Assembly: GCA_943735955.1 (NCBI GenBank)
Contig: OX030957.1
Location: 1,241,001-1,305,000, forward strand
Direction of reading: 5' to 3'
Source: Piscicola geometra
Lineage: Eukaryota > Annelida > Clitellata > Hirudinida > Piscicolidae
Length of the DNA: 64,000 bases
A program made the translations under genes and the position numbers. The notes under the pieces are model-generated. The model had not been told where the DNA came from and ran no database searches. It saw only the letters and a program-made list of their open reading frames with translations. Shown one piece after another: positions 38,501 to 50,300 of the stretch. The first letter of the stretch is position 1. Each line of letters starts with the position of its first letter.

Positions 38501-38951
38501 AAATAGTGTCAAATATCATGAAAACCATCAACAACACTGAACGAAATGCTATGTTGAAAGCCAGGATGAAGTTATCGAAAGTATACAGCAGTAATTTTAA
38601 CAAATATATATCCAAAAATTCCTAAAAACATTTTTTACATTTAAAAACGTATTTACATATATATTAAATTAGAATTTTATAATTGTTCAAATTTTTGATT
38701 GTTTTTTTCCTTTTCCGAGTTTGGTTGCCAGTTATTCAAATCTTCAAACTGTATGAAGGAATATTTAAATACCTGAATAAATTGTATCAAACGATATTTT
38801 TTTACAATTAAAATTATTAGTTCACATTTTTCTTAAACAAAAATGTATTCAAAACTTTATGATGGAACATTGAAAGCTAAATTGTTACTAGATTTCATGA
38901 AGTTTTAAAATTATTTAAGTTTCTGCTTTTATGTAAGATGAACGTCAAATA
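35593..38951. other. Gene-poor stretch upstream of the DPP-like gene
   Basis: The 5' exon(s) of the DPP-like gene should lie here or farther upstream, because its first recognised exon begins at a splice acceptor. I could not identify them. A TG-rich tract occurs at 36761-36815. The remainder is AT-rich with no supported gene. Confidence 0.5.
36761..36815. repeat. TG-rich tract
   Basis: Imperfect repetition of GTGTAA and GTGTGAAT words. Simple-sequence DNA with no evidence of function. Confidence 0.7.
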
Positions 38952-38955
38952 TTAA

Positions 38956-38968
38956 CCCATTAACGCAT
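38956..38968 (+). repeat. piggyBac left terminal inverted repeat
   Basis: CCCATTAACGCAT immediately inside the TTAA duplication; matches the complement of 40739-40751 at all 13 positions. Confidence 0.95.
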
Positions 38969-39087
38969 GACTCAAAGGAATTAATTAATTTTTTTACATT
39001 TTATTGAAAAACTGATTCTAAAAAATAAAATTAAAAAACTAGTCTAAAATATTTTATACGAAAAAAGTTATGATGAAAATAAAAAAT

Positions 39088-39103
39088 GTCCTTAAAAAAG
39101 GAC
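39088..39103 (+). repeat. 16-bp palindromic subterminal repeat, copy 1
   Basis: GTCCTTAAAAAAGGAC, followed by ACTATGCGTT, which resembles the sequence bordering the right terminal repeat. Copies 1 and 3 share orientation by their flanks. Confidence 0.9.
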
Positions 39104-39168
39104 ACTATGCGTTGCTACTGACGGTAATCACGATTCGTGGTAGATGCTGAAGCACTCCAAATGTAAAG

Positions 39169-40354
39169 CTAAATTACATTTAAGGCATTTTTTTTCCACT
39201 TTCTTTCCACATTACTTGCATCTTTTTTGGCCATCTTCAATTTTACCAATAAAATGATCTTTTCCATCGTATCGGACATCTGCAACACGCTTTTAGCTAA
39301 ATTCATGGATTCTTTTTTTTCTTTTTTGATCTGTTTGAAACCATATGAAAAAATTATAAATATATCAGTATAACATGGAGTGTCTTTTGGTAAGCATTTT
39401 ATTAGTTTAGATACCCCCGATCCACCAAGTCCTAATTCGCTATTGAATTCTTCCGAGGCTCCTTGATACGGGTAACAGGTTACCCAATACCCAAGCCTAT
39501 TATTTAGACACCAAACTTTATATCCAAACCTTATGGGTTTTCCTCTGATAAACTGTTTTGATGAATGCCTTCCATAATATGGCACCATTGATTCATCAAT
39601 CGCCAAATGACATTCTTTGGGCCAAAATTTGAGAAATCTTTCATTCATAGCATCAAATAATGGACGCACTTTGGCCATCTTGTCTAACTTATTAATTTTC
39701 TCGTTGTCATTGCAATGCAAATATCTTAATAACTCTTCAAATCTGTTGACAGTCATAGCATTGCTTACAGCTAGATTGTGTACATCGTCGCTCTGTTCCC
39801 AGTACATCCTGCGGTTTGCAAAAGGAACATAACCTGAAAGCATGAGTAAAGCCAGCACCACTCTATATTCATTTTCAGTAGCATTCAGCTGTTTTAGTTT
39901 TTGGCTGTCATATAAATTTGACATGTCTGTTATTAGCTTGATGACTGGTACATCCAAAAATAAATTGAACAATGTGAGAGGAGACATTTTTTCTAAATTT
40001 GATTTGTCCTCTGAACTATTATCTGCCAATAATCCAGTAGTAATGTCTTTTTTGGTCCATCTCCGATCAATTTAAATTTATTTTAGCTGGCCTTTTCACA
40101 GCAGTTTCTTCTCTAATTATAGTGGTTTTCTCTTCCCCAATTTTGGAAATTACTATTTCTGCTTCTGCATTTAGCTGGTTTCTTGATAAATTATCTAGGG
40201 TACCTTCACCATCCTCGGGTCCACTATCCTCATCAGAGCAGTTTGGGTCAGTAGGAGGAATCATGACTATATCTGCTGAAAAGAAATCATTGTCATCTTC
40301 CAAAATACTAATGACTTCATGAAGAGCGAATCTGAAAATAATTTTTTTTACCAT
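39169..40354 (-). pseudogene. piggyBac transposase, frameshifted and truncated
   Basis: Reading on the minus strand, 40354-40067 encodes an acidic N-terminal region (EDDNDFF, SDEDSGPEDGEG), then a stop. The frame shifts by one base just after, near 40067, where WTKKDITTG continues the protein in another frame; 40029-39169 carries most of the transposase core. Family marks include LTLFNLFLD, MTVNRFEELLRYLHCND, the first catalytic Asp in LAIDESMVPYYGRH, RGKPIRFGYKVWCL, and a second probable Asp in CYTDIF. After that the protein jumps to a short Lys-rich end with no third Asp and no Cys-rich C-terminal zinc-binding domain. The frameshift and the internal loss both make it non-functional. Confidence 0.9.
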
Positions 40355-40371
40355 CTGTATTACTGCATAGT

Positions 40372-40387
40372 GTCCTTAAAAAAGGAC
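40372..40387 (-). repeat. 16-bp palindromic subterminal repeat, copy 2
   Basis: Same palindrome as at 39088-39103, preceded by GCATAGT, so its flank is inverted relative to copies 1 and 3. It lies just upstream of the transposase start. Confidence 0.9.
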
Positions 40388-40719
40388 ACTCAATAAAACA
40401 CAGTTTTTGGAAATAATATTACATGTAAAATGAAATTTATTTTAAAATAAGATATAAGAATGGATAACAATAAAATAATATTATAAATTATGAATGGTAG
40501 ACATTAAATAAAATTATAACTAACTTTTTTTCATGAGCCATGACAAAAACACAAAAAATTTAGTTATCGCCTTGAAAAATCAGAATATCGAAACAATTTA
40601 TCAATTTCAAATCACAAAAATTTTTTTTAACAAAGACTTCAGTTTATATAGGACAGGATTAATTGCAAAGATAATAAATATAATCAAGATAACTATTATA
40701 AAAAAAACTTTTTATTGCT

Positions 40720-40735
40720 GTCCTTAAAAAAGGAC
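40720..40735 (+). repeat. 16-bp palindromic subterminal repeat, copy 3
   Basis: Same palindrome, three bases inside the right terminal inverted repeat. Its position next to the end suggests a transposase-binding or structural site. Confidence 0.9.
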
Positions 40736-40738
40736 AGT

Positions 40739-40751
40739 ATGCGTTAATGGG
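40739..40751 (-). repeat. piggyBac right terminal inverted repeat
   Basis: ATGCGTTAATGGG, the exact complement of the left end, followed by TTAA. Confidence 0.95.
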
Positions 40752-40755
40752 TTAA

Positions 40756-41331
40756 ACGAGCGCGTTAACAAGGTACCATTGGAAGGCTTGTTAGTTGAAG
40801 CCATCCTGGAATACTGGTGTCATCGCTTGGCCCTGTATTGGTGGAAAAAAGTGAAAAAAACTAAATTTGATGTTTTGAAAATGTAACTCATACATTATTT
40901 TTTCTGCAAAATCATTAAAAATTTATAGAAAACATAAGAAAGTTGACTAAATAAGTCATCCATTTTATAAACAAGAAAAATAACTTCTAGAGTCTATGGA
41001 AACAACTTTTTAAAACATGAAATATGTTTTGAAACTATCAACTAAACATAGTTTTCGTAAAAAAAATAATTTTTCGATGCATGATTTGCAATCATGAAGA
41101 TGCACCAAAGCCCTGGAGAACGTCCAGCTTATGAATGTATGTACGTGGTACTAGGAAAACATCCATCAGACACATTCTTTCAAGCAAGACTGCAAACCCA
41201 TTAAAGTTTTAAAAAGCTTTTTAAAATATAAAACGTTGAGCTTAACAAGTCTTAATTTTCTCACTCTTATATAAAAATAATAAATGTAATTTTTTACTTT
41301 TAATATTTCTTTAAAAATATAAATTTTAGTT
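40756..41331. other. Intergenic stretch 3' of the Musashi-type gene
   Basis: Between the transposon and the stop codon of the Musashi-type gene. It should contain that gene's 3' untranslated region. No other gene is seen. Confidence 0.5.
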
Positions 41332-44300
41332 TTAAAACTCGAAAAAATGTATACAAAAGAAATAATGAAAGCTAACGGGCGTATTGATGTTATTGGAAGG
41401 GAGAGCAGCCGAGATGGGTGATTGAATGGGAGGCGAGCTGGTGAGGTAGGTGGGAGAAGTCAACTGGTAACCGTTCGAGACTGGAACGCCTATGACTGAA
41501 GTGAGGTTCACAAATAATTATTTTTCTCCAATAGTTTATTTTCCATTTTTTTATTAATTGCATTACATTTTAAAATTAGTTTTTAAACTTCAAACAACTC
41601 AAAAAGTTGAAATAAAAAATAAAGTAAACTGCTCACTAATGTCATGCGGGCAGTCAAAAAGAGAAAAGACCTGTCTTGGTGAAAGGTTTTGAGAAAAAAT
41701 GCTTTGAGGGGTGTGCATTGGTAAAATAGAGAAAGAGTGTTGGCTGGGCAGGGTGTTGAGAGATTGGCCAGGCCGTTGCATGCTCCTTTGGTGGTGCTCG
41801 CCACGGGGCACGACTTCGTTGTTAGAAGTGGCGTCACCGTTGGTGAGAGAGAGCTGGTTGGGTGGCTGCATGACAAACGTTTGGACCAGATCACCTGACG
41901 TAAGATACCCGTTGTTAGACAACTGTCCGGCTGCTAGGAAGCGGTCTTGATTGTTTATTGCTGTCGCTGGAATGAGTGTATAGCCGCCAAGGTCTGTGTT
42001 GAATGGCAATGAGGTGGCCTAATGCTTGGAAATAAATCGAAGGTAAAATATTGCTGGTGGAGTTGTGATTCTTTAATGTTTTCTGTATAATATATTTAAC
42101 AAATAGATAATAATTAAAGTAAGTTTCAACTATTGATTCTTATTTAGTTATATTATTTTATATAAATGTAAAAGTAAATATTAATATCATCAAAGTGTTA
42201 CAGCACTGCTTTATTAGTAGTCATGGCAGCTTTATGGATGGTGTTATGAGCTTTAGTGCTGCCACACACGCGATACGAACTACCGAAGTCATCTACAAAA
42301 AGCCTCGAAAGCATTCCACCGCTAATGTGTGACTATGTGCTGATATGTGACAAATGATTGAGGAAGCAGATAGAATCTCACAAAGAATAAATCATTAGTT
42401 TCGACAAGCAACTTTGACAGAGTGCATTGACCAGGAAATATCAAAGCTATTATACACCAATACCTATACTCAAAATCAACGAAAAATACAAATTGCAATT
42501 GTAATGGACGCACCAGTGTGGTAGTAGAAGCCAGGCATCGCGTAGTTTCGGGATGATGAGGCAAGGAAGGTGGTCGGCACAGTAACTGATATGAGATCTG
42601 TAGAAAAATGTATACGATTTACTGAAATATCTTCTCTTCAACAAAAATAAAATAATAAGAGAATTAAAAAGATGCAAATGACTGCGATTGTACGCAGAAT
42701 AATTTAATTGAAGAGCTTATGAGCGAGGCTTCATTATAAGATTTATTTTTTTAAATAGTTGAACATTTTTTAGATCTTTTAAGAAGAAAAAAAACATTTT
42801 TGTAATTGGAAAGATACAATTTATGCGGAAAATTGAAATAAGTTGGAAGCTTACATTGTTGTAATGAACAGACATTCTAAATCCATTCAACACATGTCTA
42901 TCGAGCTAAATCTTCTTTCAAAATTTTGTCATTTTTATAAATTTACTTTTTTTAAAATTTAGTTTAAATTTTACAAAACAAAATTTTCAATATTTTAAAA
43001 ATAACAAATGATTGACTACATCATCGTTGACTGAAGATGGCGTAGCACGTAAGTAATGCCCGTAGCTTTCCAAACGTCCAAAACAACCACAAGCTTGTGA
43101 TGGGCAGCTTCAGAGTGAGATTCAGTGCTCAAAAAAGGCATGTTTACAAGAGGGTGAAAGTAAAAAAATTAATGGTAAATGAGATGAGAGAAAGGTATGC
43201 GGTTGAATGGAAAAATAGACTTGCAGTTCTTAGGGTAGTGGTTGATGAAGTTAACTTGGATGAGGCAGTGACGGTTGTTAATGGTGAAATGGGAAAAAAT
43301 GAAAAGTAATTGGTTCCGAGAGGTCAAAAACGGATATAGGAATCAGCGAAAAGTACTCGACCTAACTGACCAACGACAAGCATTCAAGGCAAAATGAAAC
43401 AACAACCCACAAGACGTGTCTTTGAAGCAATTATATCCTCAGATAAAAGACGTCATTGATAAAAAAAAGTTGAAAAGTTTTAGACTGAACAATTTTTTTA
43501 CTAATTGGAATTTAATGAATGATATATAAGATTTTTTAGCATAACATCTGAAAATGAAGAAAGAAACAGCTTACTCACTCTTGTTGGAGGTCTGTGTGGC
43601 CATGACTTCCTTGGGAAGAGCTCGTTTGCATTCCACCTAGGTGGTTGTTTTTGAGTTGTGAAATTAAAATGTATAATAATGTCATGAAAGAATACATTTG
43701 TGCCGAAGAAATGCACTGAAAATATCTATTGAGTTTCACTATTCTGTTCACTAAGCGATCCATTGAAAAATCAATTTGTCATTCCAACCAGTGACACACA
43801 TTTACAAACGGAAATCATTCGAGGAAATAAAATTTAAAATTTAAAATATTTTAAATTTATGGAAATAATTTGTTAAGACATCTTTATGACAGAAAAAGCT
43901 GCGTTGAAGAAAACGTTTTTCAAGAATTATTTTGTCAGAACGTTTCTTGAAACTGCTTTATAAAAAATACCTTTATTCTCTCTGCAGAGATAAAATAAGT
44001 TTTATGTGTTTTTCTCACATTAACATAACGAAAATCGAAAAACGTATTTATAACTTTCAAATTTACTACCATGAACTTTCTTTACTGATGCATTGATTTT
44101 CAACATTGACACCGATTTTAACCCTTCTCTATAGAAATTTTTTCGAAAACCTAAATCTTTATTGTTTTCAACAAGCTTTTCATCACAGTTGATAGACCTA
44201 CTAACACCAATCCATCTCCCTTCAACCTCGCTCAGACCGAGCTGAAGAGACATCTGTCATGTTTATAAAAACTGTTACTTTTTTGTGAAATAAATTGAAC

Positions 44301-47300
44301 AAATGAAATGTGCATTGTCTTTAAAAGTTTTTTACAACTATTTTTTTTTCAATACTTTTATGATAGAAATTAAGGACATCCGTCCAAAAAGCATTCAGAC
44401 CAGTAGATTATCTTTTTGTGTTTTATATTTACTGATAAGTTTTCAACCAAAATAGGCTAAAAAATAAGATAAATAAACGTAAGAAATGCATGTTTCAACA
44501 AAATTTGACAAGCAGGTCATTTCCAATGTCAACTATTTTTAGAAGGAAAAACCCAAGATTTGAAAAAAATGTAAAAACCTTTAAAATTTAGTGAATAACA
44601 AAATATAATGCCTCGAAAAAACCATGTTTGAACAGGCTTTCTTGCCAGCACAGACAACATAAATGCTTGTTTCACAGATAAAAAGAAATAAATAAAGACT
44701 AAGTGACTGGAAGCAATCACAAACTCCAGATTCCAAGATTGAACCAGCGAAATACTTGTGAAAAAGTGACTATAAAGAAACACGTTTGTGTTGAAGAGAG
44801 CTAAAGAAAGAACGTCTTCAATGCCTAAAGCACTGGAAGTCGTTAATCAGAACATGAAATAGACGGATGCAATTTTCTAAAAGATTTTTAAAAACTAGGA
44901 ACAAACTAAGGTTTTTTATGGCTTCCTTTTTAAAGCGTGAATAGATTATTCAATTTGAAAACTCTATGAGCTTTCGAAATATAATTATAATTAATAATCC
45001 CTGGCAATAAATATTGAATAAAAAACTCCATTTTAAATTAGCTGATCATTCTTTTGCATGGATATTTAGATGAAAAAATACTAACTACGAGCATTATTAT
45101 AAGGCAGAATAACCAGAACGAGCTTCCAAGCCACTTAGGCTGCAAATTTTCCTTCACGCCTATAGACTTCTGGGGCATGGGTTGGACTCGGACCTAGGAC
45201 CATTAATCGTTGGGCAAGTTGAGAGTTGCTATACACTCGGTTACCCATTCGCTCATGAGAGATGAAACACTTTTGTTTGAAATTATTTATATATGATTTA
45301 TTTCTTAAATGGTGTTCTTTTTTATAATAATAATAAAAATAAAGAATGGCTCATACAAAAATATCTCGCGTATAAAATTGGATGCAAAAAAACAATAAGA
45401 AAAAATGAAAAGCTTGACGAGACACATAAAGAGGTACAGAAAGAGACATAGAGAAGGACATACACAAAAACAAGCAGACAAGCAGGAATGTTTTATTCAT
45501 CTTTAAACACAACGCACCAACCGCTGTTTATACAATGAGATGCCGTTATCTTCTTCTTTCATTTATCACACATTTCAATGCTTCTTGTGTGTTCGTAAAC
45601 TTGCTAATATTGCATTTCATAATTACCCAGCTTGTTAAATTATCATTCAGACTGATTTTTATAACATACCATGCCTAATCTATGTGATAGAGATGAGTAT
45701 CTAGGGTATAGTTTCGTTTTATTTGGAAAGGTTATATCTTTAGTTTGCTGAGCGGATGAATAAATAGATGGTAATAACATATTTATTATGATCTTTATCA
45801 CCATCTCCATCATCACTAACTCTCCCCTTGCCATTTCCATTATCCCTCTCCCATCACTACGTTCCATCATCATTATCTTCATTCTCACCACTTTCATCTT
45901 TATTCTTCCGTCATCATCATATCTGTCATCGCATCTAAGGGCAAATTCTGTTATCATCGTCTTCGTTTCAAGCATATTTCACTGAAAAATTTTTTTCCTC
46001 GCTTATGGCTTCCATGCTCCTCAAAAACGATTACATTATACTAACAAGTTTATAACTACTTCATACTTGAAAGTGGCCCAGAAGCTTTTGGAGCCACGAT
46101 CTTTGAATTACTTTCGTGTATTATTTATTTTATTATTAAACTTTTGCAAGCATCAAAAAAAAGAATGCGCTTAGCACTGATCTATAAAAGATTTTACTTT
46201 TATCTTTTTTACACATAGTTATTTCTATACTCTATAGCCCTATTTCAACTCTCAAACCACAATCACTCATAACATTAAAACAATCGCTCAGCTATTTTCT
46301 TATTATAAAACTTCATCTGTTTCTAACTCCAAAAAAAACTAATCTAAATTTAAAACCCATCTTGAAAAGTCTACCTTTCACAACAACAAGAAACACAGCC
46401 GCGCCGTAACATCACTTGTTGTCTTTGATTAATTAAGCAACGTAGAAACTTCTTTATGCCGGAAAATAAAAAAAGCGACGAGATAACATAGGATCCTAAA
46501 AAAAGTTAATTTGGAACAATCAATGAAAAAACTTATTGAATTAGATATTGAAAGCCTTATTTTATTTGTATAAAATATGTCGGAAAATATATCTAAAAAT
46601 ACAACATGATGCTACGGAGTTTTGCATTGAGCATTGCGATTTTAGTAAGATAAATAAGGCTTATTAGCGATGGTGGATAACATTGATAAAAGTTATTTGC
46701 AAAAAACTACTTGGAAGTAATAGTGCTGTTTATAATTAACTTAATGTGAATTTCATTCTTTATTCAGAACTTTAAAAACTGGAACAAAAATCTGAACTCG
46801 GTCAAATTGACTTGAATAAAATGGCTGAATATGAGACTGAAATAGTTTTTACAAAAATTTACTTTCTTGAGAAAAATATTTGTAAATATGATCATCAAAA
46901 AGCGATAAAAGAAAAATAAAGAATGCAGATAATGTTTTATAATGCTGCGATTGCGAGGTAATTAAGGCACTTTATATTGTTCTCTTCTAATTGCCCTTCT
47001 CATCCTTCCACATTGCAAGAAAAAGACAAATAAAAGCAAATTTTGTTACATTTTTTAAAAATAGGTTTAATGTTCTTGCAATTTTTCTTCATTACACGTG
47101 TGTTAGTGGAAAAGAGAATGAACAGCATAGCATTACTTTTGAAAGAAATAACTAAATCTTAAAGTATACATTTTAATTTTTTCTACGTTTCTTTAATTTA
47201 ATCATATGAAAAGCCTTTCAAAAAATGGAATAAATTGACTAAAAGCAAATAATGTGTTTTTCTACAAAGGAACATCGAGAAGATAAATTAGATTGTTGTT

Positions 47301-50300
47301 AAATCAGCTTTTTCGAATAATAACTTGATCGTTAAATAAGGATTTTGTAAAAGATGCCATCTACAAGCGTGCATGCCAAGCAGCCTCCCAGCTGACGGGT
47401 GTGGAAGAACTTGTGAAAAGTGGATGACTGAATAATGAAACTGATAATGTAGGAAGGATGGAAGGTGGAGGATTGCACCCTTGTAAAATACTTATTTAAT
47501 TCTGTGTGTTATTAAATTTGGGTCATAGGCCGCCAATAGGTGTTCTGGACAAGTCCTTCAAGCTGCTTCCAAATTCTCGTACCATATTTTTTTCGCGTTC
47601 TAACTTTTTTTAAACGTTCTTAATAAAAACATTTTTCTTTTCACTGGATCCTGACTTTCGAACGTTATGTCCTATCCATCTCCAACTTAGACCACTTTTT
47701 CATCGACAAGCAGTTGATTGCTTTTTTATATATGTTTTTTAATCAGTGACTAATCAGTGAATTCTCAAAATGTTCCTGAGGGAGATATTGATGAAGACCT
47801 GCATCTTGTTCATGGTTGTCACAGTGCCTCTCTATGTTTATGCTCCATAGGAAAGTATTACCTTTTCCAAGGTACTGAAAAGCCTAATCGGAATAATGAT
47901 GCCAGTCACACTCAATTTCAGATCTCCATCAGCTGATGGAAGACTGTAAGTGTTTTTCCGATGCGGGTTCTGACGTCTTCATCAGTCCCTCCAGGTGTGC
48001 GATGCTGTTCCCTTTCTCCTGCGCCTCACCTCAGACTGTGATATGTGTGTTAGGTGGACAACAGCATGACTTTATTCGGTAATCAGAAAAGGAACTGAGA
48101 TCGATTTATTTTGGGAAGCACGGCTCTTTATTTTTCCCCCAAATAATAACTCAGTCACGGGCATGATGATGATGATGATGAAAATCTTTTGAAATATAAA
48201 ATTGGTCAAAATTAATAAGTATGGAAAAACTTTACAGTATTAGTCATAAAAGTTTTAAATTAAATTAAAAGTTAGATTTCCAAGTCTGGTTCCATGAAAC
48301 GCTAAATTATTTTAAGCAATCCGGGCTGCGTGTAATTTTTATAAAAGTTTACATTTTTAAACTGAACCAATTGCATTTTTTTAAATAAAATAATTCACAT
48401 TTTGTCATCCAAAACCTAATATATTTATATTTCCAATTTAAATAATAAATTTTTTTATGATGATTGGTACCTATCCCAAGTTTTTATGAAGCATTTTGAA
48501 AAAGCATTAAGTTTTAGGAATCTGAAGGCAAACTATTTTTTATGAAATTTTTGTTATGCTACGAGCAATTAACTGTTTTATAAACTAACATTAAATTTTT
48601 TATAAAAACCACAAAACTTAATTTAACCATCGAATAACAAATATATAAACTTCAAAGACATTCAGAACCAAGTTTAATCGGAAAATAGTTTCATAAAAAT
48701 TTTTTAAAACCTTTGAAAAGACCCTGTTTTTCCATACTGTCATTGAACTCATGAGCCATAAATACTGACTCTTAATTTGATAAAAGACAAAACCCTTGAA
48801 AAGCATAGACACAAAAATTATTCAACGAAAATATTTTCGAAACTCTTACACACAATTTGTAAAATAAACTTAAAACATTCTGCATGTAAGAAAGAAAAAC
48901 CAGCCTTATAGCAAACAGATAGCGTTAAAGCCTCTCCGTTTGTCAGATTATTTTCTTTAGGCCTCGCAGAGGCATCCAGCTATCTTTTTACGCTTCCTCA
49001 TTAGTCTCGTGCCAATCATTTTGCCGACATTTCTGCAGACGTTTCGCAAAAATCTCTGACGTTTCCTGGTTTTTTAAACATTTCTGTTCATAATTTTAGC
49101 GCAAAAATGTTTGGAAGAATTTATTTAATTTTTTTAGGTTAAGTTTGATTTATCGCTTTTTTTGTCATTCTTGTCTAGTTAATTAATGCTTCATATTATC
49201 AATTGTCAAGATTAAGACAGCTTTATCGTTTCCATTATAAGTTCTAGAAAGTGTTTTGAAAGATATTTTATGTATAAATGTTTCTTGAATTTTTAATGTG
49301 AGATCAATTGTTTGAAAAGCCGTTAATAGACAGTTCTTGAAGTTATTTGGTATTTTAGGGCGCCTAGAGAACTTGCTGCGTTATTAAAAGACACTGAAGA
49401 CAAGAATAAAGCTCCAGCCCCAGCATAAATAAAGACTCAGCAATGCAAACTGGTTCTATAAAACGTGGGATTAGGACTTGGATTTGGATGCTGCTGTTTA
49501 CAGCTTTTCATATTTATCTAGAGGGCTTGAAGACTACTTGCTTTCAGGAATTATTACGGGTTTTTTGGTTGTGAGTTATCTGAATACAAGACTAGAATTT
49601 CCAGTTTTTGATTTATTGCTCACAACTTTTATTCACTTTTATGAAGGTATTATGAACCGGCGTAGAGCACAAAATAGACTCGGGCTTTTACTGATGAACT
49701 TATGAAAAAATACAATTTTTAAGAGTGATATTGAGTTTCAAAAAATATTTGAACAATCAGAAATTTATAAATCTCTAAATAAAAAAAACTGTATATCAAG
49801 ACATTGCAAAATCATCTCCTGAGAAAAAGCTATTATATGGATTGTGTAAAAACTTAGTTTTAAGATAATTATTTATGTAATTGAAATCGGCTAGTAAAGC
49901 CAAAAATGATACTTATTGAAGTATAAAAAAGTAATTTAAACTTGCTATCTGAAGTTCTCAGAAACAGTTTGTTTTGAATATGCTAAGTTGCCATAAAACA
50001 GATTCATCTCAACTCATCTTTTACGTCTTTTTAAGACACAAAGTTTAATTTAAAAATTAAACTAAAAATGGGTTTTGAGTTAATTTAACTTAGAAAAAAA
50101 GTATAAAACGTTTATAAGAATTTTAATTTAAATTTTTACAAAATTTATTTTCTAAGATGAAGTGAAAGTTTTTTCGGAAAAAACCAAAACAAATTGTTCT
50201 TTTTTTTTGTTAAAAAATTGTGAACTTACAAATTTAAAAAAATATTTACTTTCATTAAAAATTATGAAAAATGTATCTAATCCGTTGGACTTTTTGATTC

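Larger units (their letters stand above)
38956..40751 (-). mobile_element. piggyBac-family transposon, defective
   Basis: A complete element with both ends. TTAA is duplicated at 38952-38955 and 40752-40755, and the ends carry perfect 13-bp inverted repeats CCCATTAACGCAT (38956-38968) and its complement (40739-40751). TTAA duplication is diagnostic of piggyBac insertion. Inside are a decayed transposase on the minus strand and three copies of a 16-bp palindrome. Ends are intact, so it could be moved by a transposase supplied elsewhere, but its own is broken. Confidence 0.95.

Noticed and set aside
41711..41950. Plus-strand frame opposite the Musashi C-terminal exon
   Set aside because: Shadow of the minus-strand coding exon at 41637-42018.
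45643..45985. Open frames on both strands (Met/Arg-rich minus; Ile/Ser-rich plus)
   Set aside because: They overlap an imperfect CAT-repeat region; composition follows the repeat and neither has domain features.
49478..49705. 75-codon plus-strand frame, hydrophobic ([12 protein letters not shown])
   Set aside because: No family signature, no splice context, and it follows a candidate poly(A) signal; kept only as a curiosity.
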